A DNA stretch of 64,000 nt from Strix aluco (GCF_031877795.1 NC_133931.1:136066621-136130620); one strand, 5' to 3'. Counted from the first letter of the stretch, positions 25,764 to 38,299 are shown. Numbers and translations are program-made. Notes: generated by a model not told the origin, from the letters alone.

Positions 25764-26900
25764 CATCATAGAATCATTGAATGATTTGGGTTGGAAGGGA
25801 CCTTAAAGACCACCTAGTTCCAACCCCCCTGCCATGGGCAGGGAAACCTCCCACTAGACCAGGTTGCTCAAAGCCCTGTCCAACCTGGCCTTGAACACTG
25901 CCAGGGAGGGGGCAGCCACAGCTTCTCTGGGCAACCTGTTCCTGTGTCTCACTGCCCTCATAGGAAAGAATTTCTTCCTTATATCTAATCTAAACCAACT
26001 CTCTTTCAGTTTAAAGCCATTATCCCTCACGCTATCACTACACTCCCTGATAGAGTCCCTCCCCATCTTTCCTGTAGCCCCCTTTAAGTACTGGAAGGTC
26101 GCTACAAGGTCTCCCCGGAGCCTTCTCTTCTCCAGGCTGAACAACCCCAACTCTCTCAGCCTGTCCTCCTAAGGGAGGTGCTCCAGCCCCCTGATCATCT
26201 TTGTGGGCCTCCTCTGGACCTGCTCGAGCAGGTCCATGTCCTTCTTATGCTGGGGGACCCGGAGCTGAACACAGTGCTCCAGGTGCGGTCTTACAAGAGT
26301 GGAGTAGAGGGGGAGAGTCATCTCCCTTGACCTGCTGGCCACACTTCTCTTGATGCAGCCCAGGACACAGTTGGATTTCTGGGCTGCGAGCGCACATAGC
26401 AATCATAGTCAGTTTCCCGTCCACTGATACCCCCAAGTCCATCTCCGCAGCGCTGCTCTCAATCCACTCATCACCCAGCCTGTATTTGTGCTTGGGATTG
26501 CCCTGATCCATGTGCAGGACCTTGCACTTGGCCTTGTTGAACTTCATGAGGTTCACACAGGCCCACCTCTCCAGCCTGTCCAGGTCCCTCTGGATGGCAC
26601 ATCCCTTCCCTCCAGCGTGTCGACCGCACCACACAGCTTGGTGTTGTCAGCAAACTTGCTGAGGGTGCACTCAGTCCCACTGCCCATGTCACCAACAAAG
26701 GTGTTAAACAGTGCTGGTTCCAGTACTGACCCCTGAAGAATGCCACTCGTCACTGCTCTCCACCTGGACACTGAGCCATTGACCTTTGAGTGCAATGCAA
26801 ATGTGACCATCCAGCCAATTCCTTATCCACCAAGTGGTCCATCTGTCAAATCTGTGTCTCTCCAATTTAGAGACAAGCATTATGAAAAGCATTTCAAGGG
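25764..26900 (-). mobile_element. CR1 LINE fragment, 5'-truncated
   Basis: The left edge, CATAGAATCATTGAATGATT, then TTGGGTTGGAAGGGACC, is the reverse complement of the CR1 3' tail. Going right, the minus strand encodes the C-terminal half of CR1 ORF2 (reverse transcriptase) in broken frames at 25,854-26,150, 26,169-26,402, 26,245-26,634 and 26,553-26,810. The last contains an RT motif that reads FADN, so the second catalytic Asp of FADD is lost. It ends about 26,900 inside ORF2 with no 5' part, the usual 5' truncation. Frameshifts and stops make it a dead copy. Confidence 0.92.
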
Positions 26901-29699
26901 CAATATTCTATATTCTCTTTTCTGATGAACGATACCCAAGGAATACTAATTAGAGTGCTTGAGGAGTAAGGTAAGCAAGACTGGCAGAGTCTGAGCTTTT
27001 ATTTACTCTGTGTTATCTCTGTCCAAATGTTTAAAGAAATATGGGTGGTGACTGATTCACTAGTTAAATTCAAAACAGCATGTGTGTACAAAAGGCTGCC
27101 AAGTTTCTCATGTATATTGCTATTTGTGAGAAGTTATGCACAGACAAAAACCAATCAACCAGTTTCTTAATTTCATTTTATATCTTTATTCCCATTGTAA
27201 GTATTAACAATCATCCAAAAGACCATTTAAATTTGGTTTGGATACACAATAGGATTAATCACAGTCCAGTTTCTTTTTTTTTTTTTTTTACTGCAGTTCT
27301 AGTATTTCATGATCTGTTTTAGTAGTTCTGTTGTTGGTGTATTTGCTTCCAGCAAAATAGATTTTTCAGTGTTTGTAGATTATTTTAAAATATTCTTTAA
27401 AAAAATGCATAATGCAGGGATTAACAGTACATTAATAAAGCTTATTATCTTCCATTTAAGATTAGTACTAAGTATGTTTGATGACCTGAAACTTACTTTT
27501 TGTTGTGCATTGTCTGTTCATTTTTCAAAATAAGTCCATAAACAACCATAATATAATTTTTCATTACAAGAGTTCATTGCAGTAACATTTTTAATTGGAT
27601 TGAAATCCTTTTAATATAATGAGATAAGTAAAACAACCCTACAAAGTAAAAGGTTCTGTTTAAGCAAATGGTAAGTTACACACAAACCAATCCTAAGGCA
27701 GTATCACAATGAATAAATTAGAGTGGATGGAAAACATGAAGGATTTTCTAAATTCACTTGCTTATTATTTGGGGAAAACACATCACAGATTGTATTTTAG
27801 TCTTCAAGAAAAGAAGAATCACAAAATACAATCAAGAGACATCTTTCATCATGTTTTTTAAAAGTCTGGGAGGTGCATTCCTCCATTAAATTTATCAACG
27901 TAAAAGTGAATTCAGAAAACTTATTTGTGAAAGCTGTCCTGTTAAATTATAAATACCAATAATAAATCTTTAGTTTCTCATTTATTTGAGTACTCTGCAT
28001 ATGAACAGGCATGAATATATATATGAATAAAATATACCTATTGTATAGCCATACACAGAGCTAATATGAATGCTTATGTTGTACTATGTCAGAAAAGGAC
28101 AAATTATTAATCAAAGTAGAGAGGAGAGAGAAGCAAAGAAGAAAGCAGATGATACACAAGAACTTTGTTAGTTGTCTTACAATGACTTCTGTGTGGAAGA
28201 AAATGTGTGCTTTGGATATAGCAGTGTTAGCTAACAACTCTATTGTGCAATGAAGGAAGTTTGGGATCAACATCAGCTTCTAAAGGGGATTTAAAACAGA
28301 GATATAGACAGTCAGGTGAAGGAAAAGAGGAAGTGGAAGGGGACCAAGCATGCATCATGCTATCCTAAATTTTGTCTGAGCAGCAGAGGGAGTGGAACAT
28401 GGTGGGAATAAGGGGAGGAATGCTGATTTCAGAGGGAAACTTGCTGAACTGACAATGCTGTCGTTCAGGACAGACTGAATGGGGGACTCACTGGACACTT
28501 CTGGTGGGGATACTTCTCTAAGACCTTATTCCAATTGTGGCAGGTATGTAAGACATTAACCTAGCCCCTTCACAAATTGAAGGGGAGCTGGAATTCCTGA
28601 GTCTGATGCATAGGGAGGGACAGGTTTTCAGGTACTGTCCTCTTCTATTGCTCTTAGTGGTTGTGATACCTTGAGATATTCCACATAATAACCATTCACC
28701 ATTTCACCTTCCTGTCACAACTTTCCACACTTGAATATCAATGTAGCATATATTTGAACTCATAACACTCAGTCCTCTTCACTACTAATTAATACATACA
28801 TATGATAACCAGTAAGAGATGAAAGTTGTATTCTTGTAGATGAGCTAACAGAATCTTCCTATTTCTCCATAACCTACAGATTGGGTTGCAGAACATTTTT
28901 TTTGGTCTTAGCACTTTTGTCTTCCTTTAAGCATGCATATGCACATAACATGCACATATGTACACACATGTGCAAACACAAAGAGTAGGTGTAATGCAGT
29001 ACTCAGTGGAGCTCCTGGACCTAGTTCTGAATGATGGTACATGGGCAATAGAAGAAGTGTAGCACTAAGGAGTGTTACAGCCAGAGCATACTGCATCTGG
29101 AAAACTGGGGTTTAGCACCTCATTCTCCCCGTGCACATCTCTTCTTAGATTCAACATCACTTTCACTTCATGGAGGATGGGGACCTGACCCTTCAAACAC
29201 TCCTTGCAATGTGCATATCTGTGAATGTCAGGAAGGCTACACTGTATAATGAACTCTACATTCACTAATAGGTATAGCAGCAATTTTAAAATAGTATCAT
29301 ATAAAGAAGATGAGCTGTGCTTTAGGATTATTTTGTCATAAATAAAATGTAAATCATGCAGTCCTAGAGTACAACACACATACATGGCTTAAAGACAATT
29401 CTGCATGAATGCTTTGGTGTCTTGTGCACCTTTTTAAGTGATTGGTACCTCACAAAAACATGTCAGTATCACTCCTCACAGTATGCACCCAGTGTATCTC
29501 AGAATGGTTTGTATTTCATTTTACACTTTATACATAACATCAGACTTACATTTTAAGTATCAAAAATATGTTGTTAAAAGATCTTAATAATAAATGTCAG
29601 AAATTCATAGTTTTCATCAAAGGGTAAAATGATTCAAGACCTTTGGTGAATGGATGATGAAAAAGAAACATTTCCGAAAGCTACACATGATTTATGGTC
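26901..29699. other. Region downstream of CRPPA stop; possible 3' UTR
   Basis: No other gene is seen. If the exon at 29,700 is the CRPPA last exon, its minus-strand 3' UTR runs leftwards from here. A variant poly(A) word TATAAA lies on the minus strand at 29,532-29,527, and the first canonical AATAAA that I find is at 27,986-27,981. The true end cannot be chosen from sequence alone. There is an ATAT run at about 28,016 and a T-run at about 27,273. Confidence 0.4.
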
Positions 29700-29804
29700 T
29701 TATGCTACCAACAGCTGGCCAATCAGCTCCGGATTTCTGTCCTTTATTAATGCCATGATAAGAGCAGCAGCAGAATTTACTGTCTCCTGAAGCACCAAAT
29801 GGTC
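29700..29804 (-). CDS. CRPPA: CRPPA (ISPD) last coding exon
   Basis: This is the terminal coding exon of CDP-L-ribitol pyrophosphorylase A, a cytosolic cytidylyltransferase. It makes CDP-ribitol, the donor used by FKTN and FKRP to add ribitol phosphate to the O-mannosyl glycan of alpha-dystroglycan. Seen: on the minus strand a strong acceptor (TTTCTTTCCCCCCAG) is followed by 34 codons and a TAA. The peptide starts DHLVLQETVNSAAAL and ends KDRNPELIGQLLVA. From family knowledge, the vertebrate protein ends in a similar Leu-Gln-Glu ... Ile-Gly-Gln-Leu-Leu-(I/V)-Ala tail. The exon begins in phase 0. The earlier exons with the catalytic cytidylyltransferase domain are not found in this window, so the last intron should extend past 64,000. 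Identity is by recalled similarity over a short stretch. Confidence 0.8.
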   Translation of the reverse strand, partial: DHLVLQETVNSAAALIMALIKDRNPELIGQLLVA

Positions 29805-29825
29805 CTGGGGGGAAAGAAAAGAAAA
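29805..29825 (-). promoter_or_regulatory. CRPPA: 3' splice site of CRPPA last exon
   Basis: Read on the minus strand, a pyrimidine-rich run ends in CCCCCCAG directly before GAC. It is a strong acceptor and fixes the exon start at 29,804. Confidence 0.8.
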
Positions 29826-31194
29826 AAAGGAAGCAGGGAAAACAATATGTTAACAAAAGTGAAAAAAGTAAATACTTAAAATCAATTTTCCAGTATGCAA
29901 AATTATCGCATGATCATTGAAAAAAACTCCAACCATTTATTAGTACTTATTAGAAGAACTTCTAAAACTTGTGTTTTAAGGAAACACAATTTCATAGCAA
30001 TATCTATTTTTCAATCTCCATGATGACTTAAAAAGATTATTTTTTTAAAAAAAGGAATATATTGTAACTGCTAGAGTTAATGTCATCTATCCAGAGATCA
30101 GCAAAACAGAAGCTTGATTCTGTCACTTGCTTCCTAACTGATTTTTAAAATCTAAGAGGTAGTCAGAATTTTGGGTTTGAAAACATTGGAACAACATGGA
30201 GGATTTGAGTAGCACTGTTAAAGACCTGTAACTTTAAGCACCTACTGAATCCCATCTGTAGTCTACAAACTACTTTACTTAAACTCACAATGACATTCAA
30301 GCACTGGGACTTCAGTAGTTTAGGCTGATCTTTGTATCAAATAACTTAGTCTGGTTTTGATAGGCAAGTATAGAGACCAACACAGGAAGAAGTAATAAAA
30401 TGAGACTTTGATTCTGTGCTTCTAACTGAGCACTCCAGCTCACATTTGAAAGAGACCTTTGTCTAATTGCCAAGTTTTCTCAATTGTATTGACTATAAAA
30501 GGTTGGCCTCTCGGTACCAGTAACATTTTCATTTGCACACTGGGAAAATATCAATAGGTGTAGCCAGGCAGAGGCACATCCCTGGAGAGAGAAATAGGAA
30601 GGAACAATTTCTGTGAAGCAACGGAGAAAAAGGTCTACAAAACTCTAGGGAGAAACTAGAAGAGTTTTAAGTACAGAAGGGGAGATACAAAGAGAAAGCA
30701 AGAGCTCTTGTCCATAGACATGATGGATAAAACTGGAAGCAACAGGCTTAAGGAAACTTAAACTGGGATATAAGAAGTCAGAAAAGTTGTTTTAACAGTA
30801 AGGACTGGTATACAGTGGAACAGATTATTGGACAGATTAAGGAAACTCATCATTAGGGTCCTGTAACAAGAGACCCGCATACATGTAAAACAGGATTCAG
30901 GAACAGCTTCCTGCCTGGGGCAGGAGGATGGAGCAGTTGATTCCGTATCTTTTCACCACTATTCTCCTAACATGCTGCATCAAGGAAGAATGTGTAGAGG
31001 ATGTTTAAGAAACTTGGATTAATGGAGAAAGATGAACTGGTTTCAACAACTTATACAAAAACATAACATTAAAAACTGCTTTTTAAGGAATAAGGCTACT
31101 ACTGAAGGGACCCACCTATTGAGCTAGCACAGAGGGGAGCTGGAGACTAAGAAGTTGGGGTTGAGGAAAAACTGAAAGGGGAAAGGTGGCTGTG
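29826..31194. other. Presumed CRPPA intron
   Basis: AT-rich sequence without further exons or recognised repeats. Confidence 0.5.
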
Positions 31195-31670
31195 GAACAC
31201 TCTCCATGTTGGAGCGGTTCCAGAGGAGGGCCACAGAAAATGATTAGAGGGCTGGAGCACCTCCCCTACGAGGACAGGCTGAGAGAATTGGGGTTGTTCA
31301 GCCTGGAGAAGAGAAGGCTCCACGGAGACATTATAGTGCCTTCCAGTACTTAAAGGGGGCTTATAAGAAGGATGGTGACAGACCTTTTAGTAGAGCCTGT
31401 AGCAATAGGACAAGGGGTAATGGCTTTAAACTAAAAGAGGGCAGATTTAGACTACATATAAGGAAGAAATATTTTATGATGAGGGTGGTGAAACACTGGA
31501 ACAGGTTGCCCAGAGAGGTGGTAGATGCCCCATCCTCTGGAAACATTCAAGGTCAGGTTGGATGGGTCTCTGAGCAGCCTGATCTAGTTGAAGATGTCCC
31601 TGCTCATTGCAGGGAGGGTTGGACTAGATGACCTTTAAAGGTTACTTCCAACCTATTATTCTATGATAAT
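31195..31670 (+). mobile_element. CR1 LINE 3' fragment
   Basis: The plus strand carries the end of CR1 ORF2 and the 3' UTR: GGAGCGGTTCCAGAGGAGG, then the GCTGAGAGAATTGGGGTTGT block, then AGGTTGCCCAGAGAGGTGG, then GGACTAGATGACCTTTAAAG, ending ATTATTCTATGAT. The copy is 5'-truncated, as most CR1s are. It lies antisense to the presumed CRPPA transcript. Confidence 0.92.
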
Positions 31671-34600
31671 GCTCTTACTAACTTTGTGTTTTAAGTAAAT
31701 GACAGAAACATGCCAGAGAGGTAACTGGATAGAATTAGAAATAGCTAGTTTATACCTGATTCTCTTATCATTCCTGGAAGAATGATATTTCTATTTGACT
31801 AGAGTTTTGTCCTAAAAATCACCAAATAAGTAAGGTGTTACAATTTGTAACCCTCCCAAAAGATTAGACTCCTCAGAAATTTATGTTCTATATTCTAATA
31901 TGCAGTAAAATTATTTATTAGCATTCTAAGAAATTGTCACAGAGCAAAAATGTTCACTACAGCTGTGTCTTGCTGTTTACTGAGTGACACCTCCCATTCA
32001 GTTAAGCAAGGAGTGCAGAACTGTACTTAGGCCCTGCTCCTCCAGTACCTTCTGTCATGGACCGAGGGTGCAAAGAGGAACTCAGAATCCACTACTCCAA
32101 TTTGTTAGGGGTTTCACTCCCTCACTTCCCATGGGTATAAATTGCTGTATAATGTACAAGGAGAGCAGACGTCATGTGCATACACCCACTCAGACCGCAA
32201 ACACTGCAGTCGCTTTCAAGATCTAGCAACACATTGCTTGCTGTGCAGCAATGCCAATCTCTTTGCAGCCCTCATCACTTTTTGTTCAGTTTGTCTCAAG
32301 AAGCACTTCACAATTACAGACACTGTTTTCCAAATGGGCTTCCACCCATATCTGAAGTTGGCTGGAGATGTATATTTTTTTTTCTCATTTCACAAAAAAG
32401 AAATAAAATACACCTGGCCAGGAATGCTCTTAATGTTTCTCCCAATAAATCTTCCCACATCCTCTGTTGGTTACTGGATTCAGTACACATTCCTTTGCAG
32501 TAATAAATTATTTAAGTTTTTGAACATAAAAGGAAGCAAGAGAAAGAAATTTAACTTTCACAGGAGAGATTGAAAGTGACACCGTAAGATTCCTTTAGAC
32601 TGAAAAAAGATTTTTCTAAAGCTAAACCTAAGGCTTTAGTGCTAATTTCCATGTTCTGAAGGAAAGACATGCAAAAATTATGAGTATTATTTGTAACACA
32701 GGCAATGCGGCACAGTAATGTGTACGGAAACCTGCATGCAGAAGTGGTCTATAAATCACACTGAAAATGACTGGTGAATTGCAATTTGTTCAAAAAGAGA
32801 AACACAAAAAAGTAAGCAGCACAAATTCAAATGCATTTGAAAGTTTTACAATTGCTTCACTTCTAATAATCTGATTATTAATATTATTATTATAACTATT
32901 CAGGAAGCCTACTGGTTCCTGCCTTTCTTAGAATTAATCAATACAATGGCAGGAACAATGATCTGTCAGACAGAATTAGCCCCTGTGCAGGCCTGGTTCC
33001 TGTAAGTCTGTTTTTTGGAAATAACCATAAGTGTATTGTTTAAGTGAATATACATTTTCTTATTTAAGATAACAAATGTAATAGAAAAGACATTCTTAAT
33101 TTTATACAGTTACAGTTGATGGTTAAATGACATTGTGAAGCATGTACTGAAGCTTTGAACAGGTCAATCCTTTAAAGTATTTATCATAATGGTTACTAGT
33201 TTTTAGATCTATGCTGTTGTTCCTTCCCAGTAACACTGTCTCAGTCTGATATCAGGGTCACCTATTCATTGAACAGTGTCCAGCACCTGGGCCTATGAGC
33301 CAGCCTCTGAGTACAGGAGAAATCAGTGCCACAGAGGTCAAGTATGTGCCAATTTTAACTTGCTTTATTCTCACAGCCACGGGCTTACTGGAAAGAGGTA
33401 GTAAATAACATGAAGAACTGGACTCTTCCAGGAATTTCAAAATCATTGTATATCCTGTATCTTTCTGAGAATCAAAACTCGCTCTTATGCTAGGAACCAT
33501 TATTGTAGTATCTGAAGGTCATAGCCTGTGCATAATTTATAACTTTTGTCGATCATTTCTAGTTCTTTATTATCACAAAAAAGAGAACAGAAAAAGAAAG
33601 TCTATCAACTTGAAGAGAACACATTGTTCAAAGTGTAGGCCTAACACTGGTTAATGGTTAAGTTATATCTTAAGTATTCTTTCCTCTCCTCTGAACCCTC
33701 CTGGGAATTTATTTCATTTTAGGCCATTATTGTGCATGTAAGTGGGTATTTTCAATGTGCCACGATGACACGTAGCTTTTTCCTAAGTAGTTATATGTAA
33801 TTTGGATGCCAGCAGTGTTTATAAAGAATATTAAGAAGAGTTAGAATGACAGAATTCAACAAGAAGTCAGGAAAGAAAAAGAATCTTGTGGGTCTTTATT
33901 AATTTAAAGTTAAACAAATAAGTGAACACTTCAAGTCCCCTGGCTATACCTTTAAAACACCCATGTTTCTGACGCTGCAATGTTATTTCTGGCAACAGTG
34001 CTGATTATTACAGCTGATAGTGCCTACAGGGAGGCTTCAATAAGGATGCCAGGACAAATTTAAGCTACCACACCTAACTCCATTGCACATACAGGCCTCC
34101 GATCCTCTTTCACATTCAATGGCATAGCACTAAATCTTTCAAAAATCTCATTATTAGTTGCAGGAAGTCAAATAATCAAGCAGAACCAGGTCTTCACATG
34201 TCTAATTGCCTGACATGTTTGCATATATTGTAACCACGATAAAAAACAGGATATAAGAACAGGATGATCAATACAAATCCTCATGTAGCCCACAAGAGCT
34301 CTCGCACGTTATTGCCCACCCACTGCTCAGTGTTACAAATTCCAAGCAGAGAACATACTTCAGCATGCTAGTCAGTGAGTGCACATCCATTCATGTGTTG
34401 GATGGATCAAACATGAATAGTTCTTTTCCTCATCAACGAAATCCTTAAAAAAGCCCATGACCTTTAAATAAGACTCGGAGGCAGTAACGACTTTAATGGA
34501 TTAATGACTGAAGTTCCACATGATCAAGTGGTGTGCCATGATCCCCCCTTAAACCATTGTGATATTCACTGTCTATTCATTTCATCCAGTTGACTTAAAT

Positions 34601-35454
34601 GAGTCTCTTGTAAAAAAGAAAAACCAAAACCCCCTAACATTTCTTGGCCGTTAATAAATAGAATTTTTTATTGTTTGAACAGATGATTAACTACATTTAT
34701 AAGCTAAAAACAAAACTTTTACCACTTTATATTTATGTACTTTGGAAAAGAAAGTACTCAGAAACACTGCCAACCTTATAAACCATAAATCCACATAACA
34801 GCACTTTGATTCCAAAAAAAAAAAAAAAGATCCACTTTGTCTGTTATTAAATAGTAAAAATATTCAAACATAACCATATTGTGTGATGGTTGTAACTCAG
34901 AATTTATTTGATGTAGAGTTACTGACTGTAGGGGTTTTCTGGTCTGCAGAATAAGACTGGGAATGGATACAGGGACAGAGTTAAAATTGTATTTGTAATA
35001 TGCAATCTGATATTTTACAAATGTGCATTTATTTAAGAAACTGTGAGGATATCTGAATATTTACTGACATTCCCCTAACGATTCATTTCCTTGCTTCAAT
35101 CTGTTTAGGATTTTTTTTTTTTCCCCCGCTGGAACTTCACATACATGCATTTCAATTTACATATGTACTAGCTCAGTTTAAGCATAGCTTGAAAAACACA
35201 CACTACCCATTACAGCTCAAAAAAAAAATGTCTCTGCAGGTTTTACCTCTGCCTTGTACTGCATCCCTCCAGAAGAATAGAACAGCTGTGTTCCATTATT
35301 TGCACTCTGTTTTGCTGTAATATTATTTGACTTTCCATTTAATACAGTTTTAAAAAATGAATTGCAATGTTAGTCCTGATTATATGGCTGATGGGAAACC
35401 TGAAAACATGATTTAAAGATGCTGCTAAACTTAGAGAACATGTATTAATACAGT
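31671..35454. other. Presumed CRPPA intron
   Basis: AT-rich, with an A15 run at about 34,814. A 68-nt stretch at 35,247-35,314 has splice-like edges on the minus strand but was not accepted as an exon. Nothing else is supported. Confidence 0.5.
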
Positions 35455-35790
35455 TACGTTTGTACCAGGAACGGAAAGGGGGCCAGGGCATGAGCTGGCA
35501 TGCCCCTGCCCTTGCTGTTCCATTGTAAGCCCGCTCCCTGGCACAATTTTGGCTCCTGCCAGCTAACATGTTCCCAGACAATGGCTGGGCATGGTTCAGG
35601 GGACAGTGCAGGCCAGGGACTGCTCCTAAGGGACAGTCTGAATGAGGCCACCCTCTTTTGGAAAAACGAGAGCTTAGCCATATGGACATGAGGCATGCTG
35701 TGCTTTTTAGCCAGAGGACAAGAGAACCATCCCTGGCCTGTTTTACTCACCATAGATGTAGCCTAAGTATTGCTGGGAAGTGACAGTTTT
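35455..35790. other. GC-richer block of unknown origin
   Basis: Distinctly GC-richer than its flanks, with GCATGAGCTGGCATGCCCCT-type words. Its right edge (ATAGATGTAGCCTAAGTATT) resembles the 'tgtagacatacc' end of an amniote non-autonomous DNA transposon. I cannot find the matching left terminal repeat, so the class is a guess. Short frames on both strands are not recognisable. Confidence 0.3.
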
Positions 35791-35961
35791 GCCTTTCTCT
35801 CCTTACCCAAATGCATCAAGAATACATAGAACAACAATCAAATAATCCCCCCCAGAATGAGGCACAAATCCCATATAGCTACCACATAAACAGAGTCATT
35901 TAAAAAGTGATTAACTGCTCTATGGACACTTTCCCCACCAAAACAGAGGAGAGAGGGCTTG

Positions 35962-37090
35962 TGTTGGGTTTGCATGTCAAGGTTTTGGTAGCGGGGTGGG
36001 GGGGCTACAGGGATGGCTTCTTCAAGAAGCTGCTAGAAGCTTCCCCTGTGCCTGACAGAGCCAATGGCAGCCGCCTCCAAAACAGACCCACTGCTGGCGA
36101 AGGCTGAGCCCATCAGCAACAGTTGTAGCGCCTCTGGGGTAACATATTTAAGAAAGGGGTAAAAAAAACCCTTGGACAACAGCAGCTGAGAGAGGAGTGA
36201 GAATATGTGAGAGCAGCAGCCCTGCAGACACCAAGGTCAGTGAAGAAGGAGGGGGAGGAGGTGCTCCAGGCACCGGAGCAGAGATTCCCCTGCAGCCCAT
36301 GATGAAGACCCTGGTGAGGCAGGCTGTGCCCTGCACCCATGGAGGGTAACGGTGGAGCAGATCTCCACCTGCAGCCCGGGGAGGACCCCAGGACCCCACG
36401 CTGCAGCAGGTGGATGTGCCCAAAGGAGGCTGTGACTGTGGGAAGCCCACGCTGGAGCAGGCTCCTGGCAGGACCTGTGACCCCATGGAGAGAGCAGCCC
36501 ACGCTGGGGCAGGTTTGCTGGCAGGACTTGTGACCCCGTGGGAGACCCACGCTGGAGCAGCCTGTTCCTGAAGGACTGCACCCCGTGGGAGGGACCCACA
36601 TTGGAGCAGTTAATGAAGAACTGCAGCCCATGGGAGGGACTCATGTTGGCATTCATAGAGGACTGTCTCCCATGGGAGGGACCCCACACTGAAGCAGGGG
36701 AAGAGCATGAGAAGTCTTCCCCGAGGAGGAGGGAGCAGCAGAAACATGCGATGAACTAACCACAACCCCCATTCCCCATCCTCCTGTGCAGCTGGGAGGG
36801 AGGAGGTAAAGAAATTGGGAGTACAGTTAAGCCCAGGAAGAAGGGAGGGGTGGGGGGAACATATTTTAAGATTTATTTCTCATTACCCTACTCTGATTTG
36901 ACAATAAGGTAAGCTACTTTTCTCAAGTTGAGTCTATTTTGCCTGTGATGGTAATCAGTGAATGATCTCTCCCTGTCCTCTCCACCCACAAGCTTTTCAT
37001 TTATTCTCTCTCCCCTGTCCAGTTGAGGAGGAGGAGTGATAGAGCAGCTTTGGTGGGCAGCTGGCGTTCAGCCAAGGTCAACCCAACACA
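35962..37090 (+). mobile_element. ERV long terminal repeat, 5' LTR (type A)
   Basis: About 1.13 kb, bounded by TGTTGGGTTT and CCAACACA (TG...CA), followed after 8 nt by a primer binding site, which makes it a 5' LTR. It has a TATA-like ATATTTAAG at about 36,141 and a degenerate poly(A) signal AATAAG at about 36,903. Its last 100 bp (U5), with AGGAGGAGTGATAGAGCAGC and CAGCCAAGGTCAACCCAACA, are related to the end of the other LTR family in this window. An internal array of hairpin-forming repeats lies at 36,336-36,698. The flank before it (GGCTTG) has no matching target-site duplication at the far end of the block. Confidence 0.85.
36336..36698 (+). repeat. Degenerate hairpin-forming tandem array inside LTR A
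   Basis: Eight or so units of about 40-60 bp each contain CC(C/A)(C/T)GTGGGAG...CCCACGCTGGAGCAG. The clearest are at 36,437-36,461, 36,481-36,513, 36,534-36,560, 36,581-36,609 and 36,669-36,698. Within a unit, CGTGGG and CCCACG are complementary and separated by only a few bases, so each unit can fold into a short stem-loop in RNA or single-stranded DNA. The 172-codon minus-strand frame across this area is a by-product of the repeat. Confidence 0.75.
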
Positions 37091-37098
37091 CTCCTTTT

Positions 37099-37116
37099 TG
37101 GCACCCAATGTGGGGC
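37099..37116 (+). other. Retroviral primer binding site, tRNA-Lys type
   Basis: TGGCACCCAATGTGGGGC starts 8 nt after the LTR end. It is complementary to the 3' 18 nt of tRNA-Lys(CUU) apart from two transitions, both at former CpGs (GGCGCC to GGCACC, AACGTG to AATGTG). Four further bases (TCGA) also match the tRNA T-loop. The site fixes the polarity of LTR A as plus. Confidence 0.85.
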
Positions 37117-37379
37117 TCGAGGAATTCGAGATAAGGATAGTAATTGGAGAGGTAACAGGCAAAACATGGACTAAACAATGTTAAGAGAGCAGAATAATTG
37201 TGGGAAATTTTGTTGTTCAACTGTGGTGAATGGACGAGGGGTGGACTGTGTGTAAATTGTCCACTTCTGTTTGGTGTTGTGAAGATGTTGGTTTGATTTT
37301 GGTGTGGGGAATTATTTTTTGTTGATGTGAGTGAAGTTTGTGAAGATTGTGTGATGAATGTGGACTTTAATGATAATTC
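37117..37379 (+). other. ERV 5' leader remnant
   Basis: The plus-strand leader is G/T-rich, as many retroviral leaders are, and has no recognisable gag start. It stops at about 37,380, where the sequence changes to the 3' end of integrase on the opposite strand. That junction is the breakpoint of the rearrangement. Confidence 0.6.
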
Positions 37380-38270
37380 TTAAATATGTGATTCATGAAT
37401 GGGTCTACCTTTACCCAAGGCAGGAACAACCCAGACTGTCTTCCCCAGTGTATTTTTGATGCACACTACAGGGACTTTATCCCCATCTAAAGTATGTAGA
37501 AGGTTTGATTGGACAGGGCCAGCTTGAGAGGCAGATCCTCTAGTATTGACTAACCAGGTGGCTTTTGCTAAATGTGTATCCCAATGTCTGAAAGTTCCAC
37601 CACCCATTGCTCTCAGTGTAGTTTATAGCAACCCATTGTACCGCTCAATTTTCCCAAAGGCTGGTGCATGATAGGGGATGTGATATACCCACTCAATGCC
37701 ATGGTCTTTGGCCAAATGTCTATGAGATTATTTCAGAAATGAGTCCCATTATCTGACTCAGTGCCCTCTGGGGTGCCATGCCACCACAAGACTTGCTTTT
37801 CAAGGACCAGATTAGTGTTCTGGGCGGTGGCACGGGACCAACCATCTGGTGGTTGCTTCCACCCTTGCAAGCACATAGCATTTGCCATGCCAGGTTTGTG
37901 GGAGCATGATAAAATCAATCTGCCAGGCCTCCCCATATCTATATTTTCACCATCGTACTCCATACCAAAGAGGTTGTAACTGTCTGGCTTGCTCGATCGC
38001 AGCACATGTTTCACATTCATGGGTAACCTGTGCAACAGTGTCCATGGTTAAGTCCACCCCTTGATCACAAGCCCATTGGTATGTTGCATCCCTTCCCTAA
38101 TGGCTTGAGGAGTCATGGGCCTGGTGAGCCATAAATTTCTCACCCTTATGTTGCCAGTCCAGATCCACTTGATCCACCTTAATCTTAGCAGCTTGATCCA
38201 CCTGATGGTTGTTTTAATGTTCTTCAGTGGCCCAGCTCTTGGGTACATGAGCATCTACATGACATACTTT
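37380..38270 (-). pseudogene. ERV integrase remnant
   Basis: Retroviral integrase, which would splice viral DNA into the host genome. Seen on the minus strand, in order: a remnant of the N-terminal zinc-binding domain with the Cys pair CETC at about 38,010; core residue 1 in a WQIDF context near 37,935; core residue 2 in ESDNGTHF at about 37,745; and the catalytic Glu in GKIERYNGLL at about 37,645. The C-terminal part ends at a TAA at 37,380-37,382. The first and second core Asp lie in different frames, with a stop after DNGTHF and another after NGLL, so the gene is dead. It faces LTR A across the breakpoint. Confidence 0.85.
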
Positions 38271-38299
38271 CACAACCAGATTCTCTACTCAAGCAGCAA

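Noticed and set aside
35247..35314. 68-nt minus-strand segment with AG and GT edges and a protein-like frame
   Set aside because: The acceptor lacks a pyrimidine run, the length is not a multiple of three, and its phase does not fit before the CRPPA last exon.
36113..36631. 172-codon open frame, the longest in the window, minus strand
   Set aside because: It lies antisense across the hairpin repeats of LTR A, is Gly/Ser/Pro/Cys-rich, and matches frames open on other phases. A by-product of the repeat.
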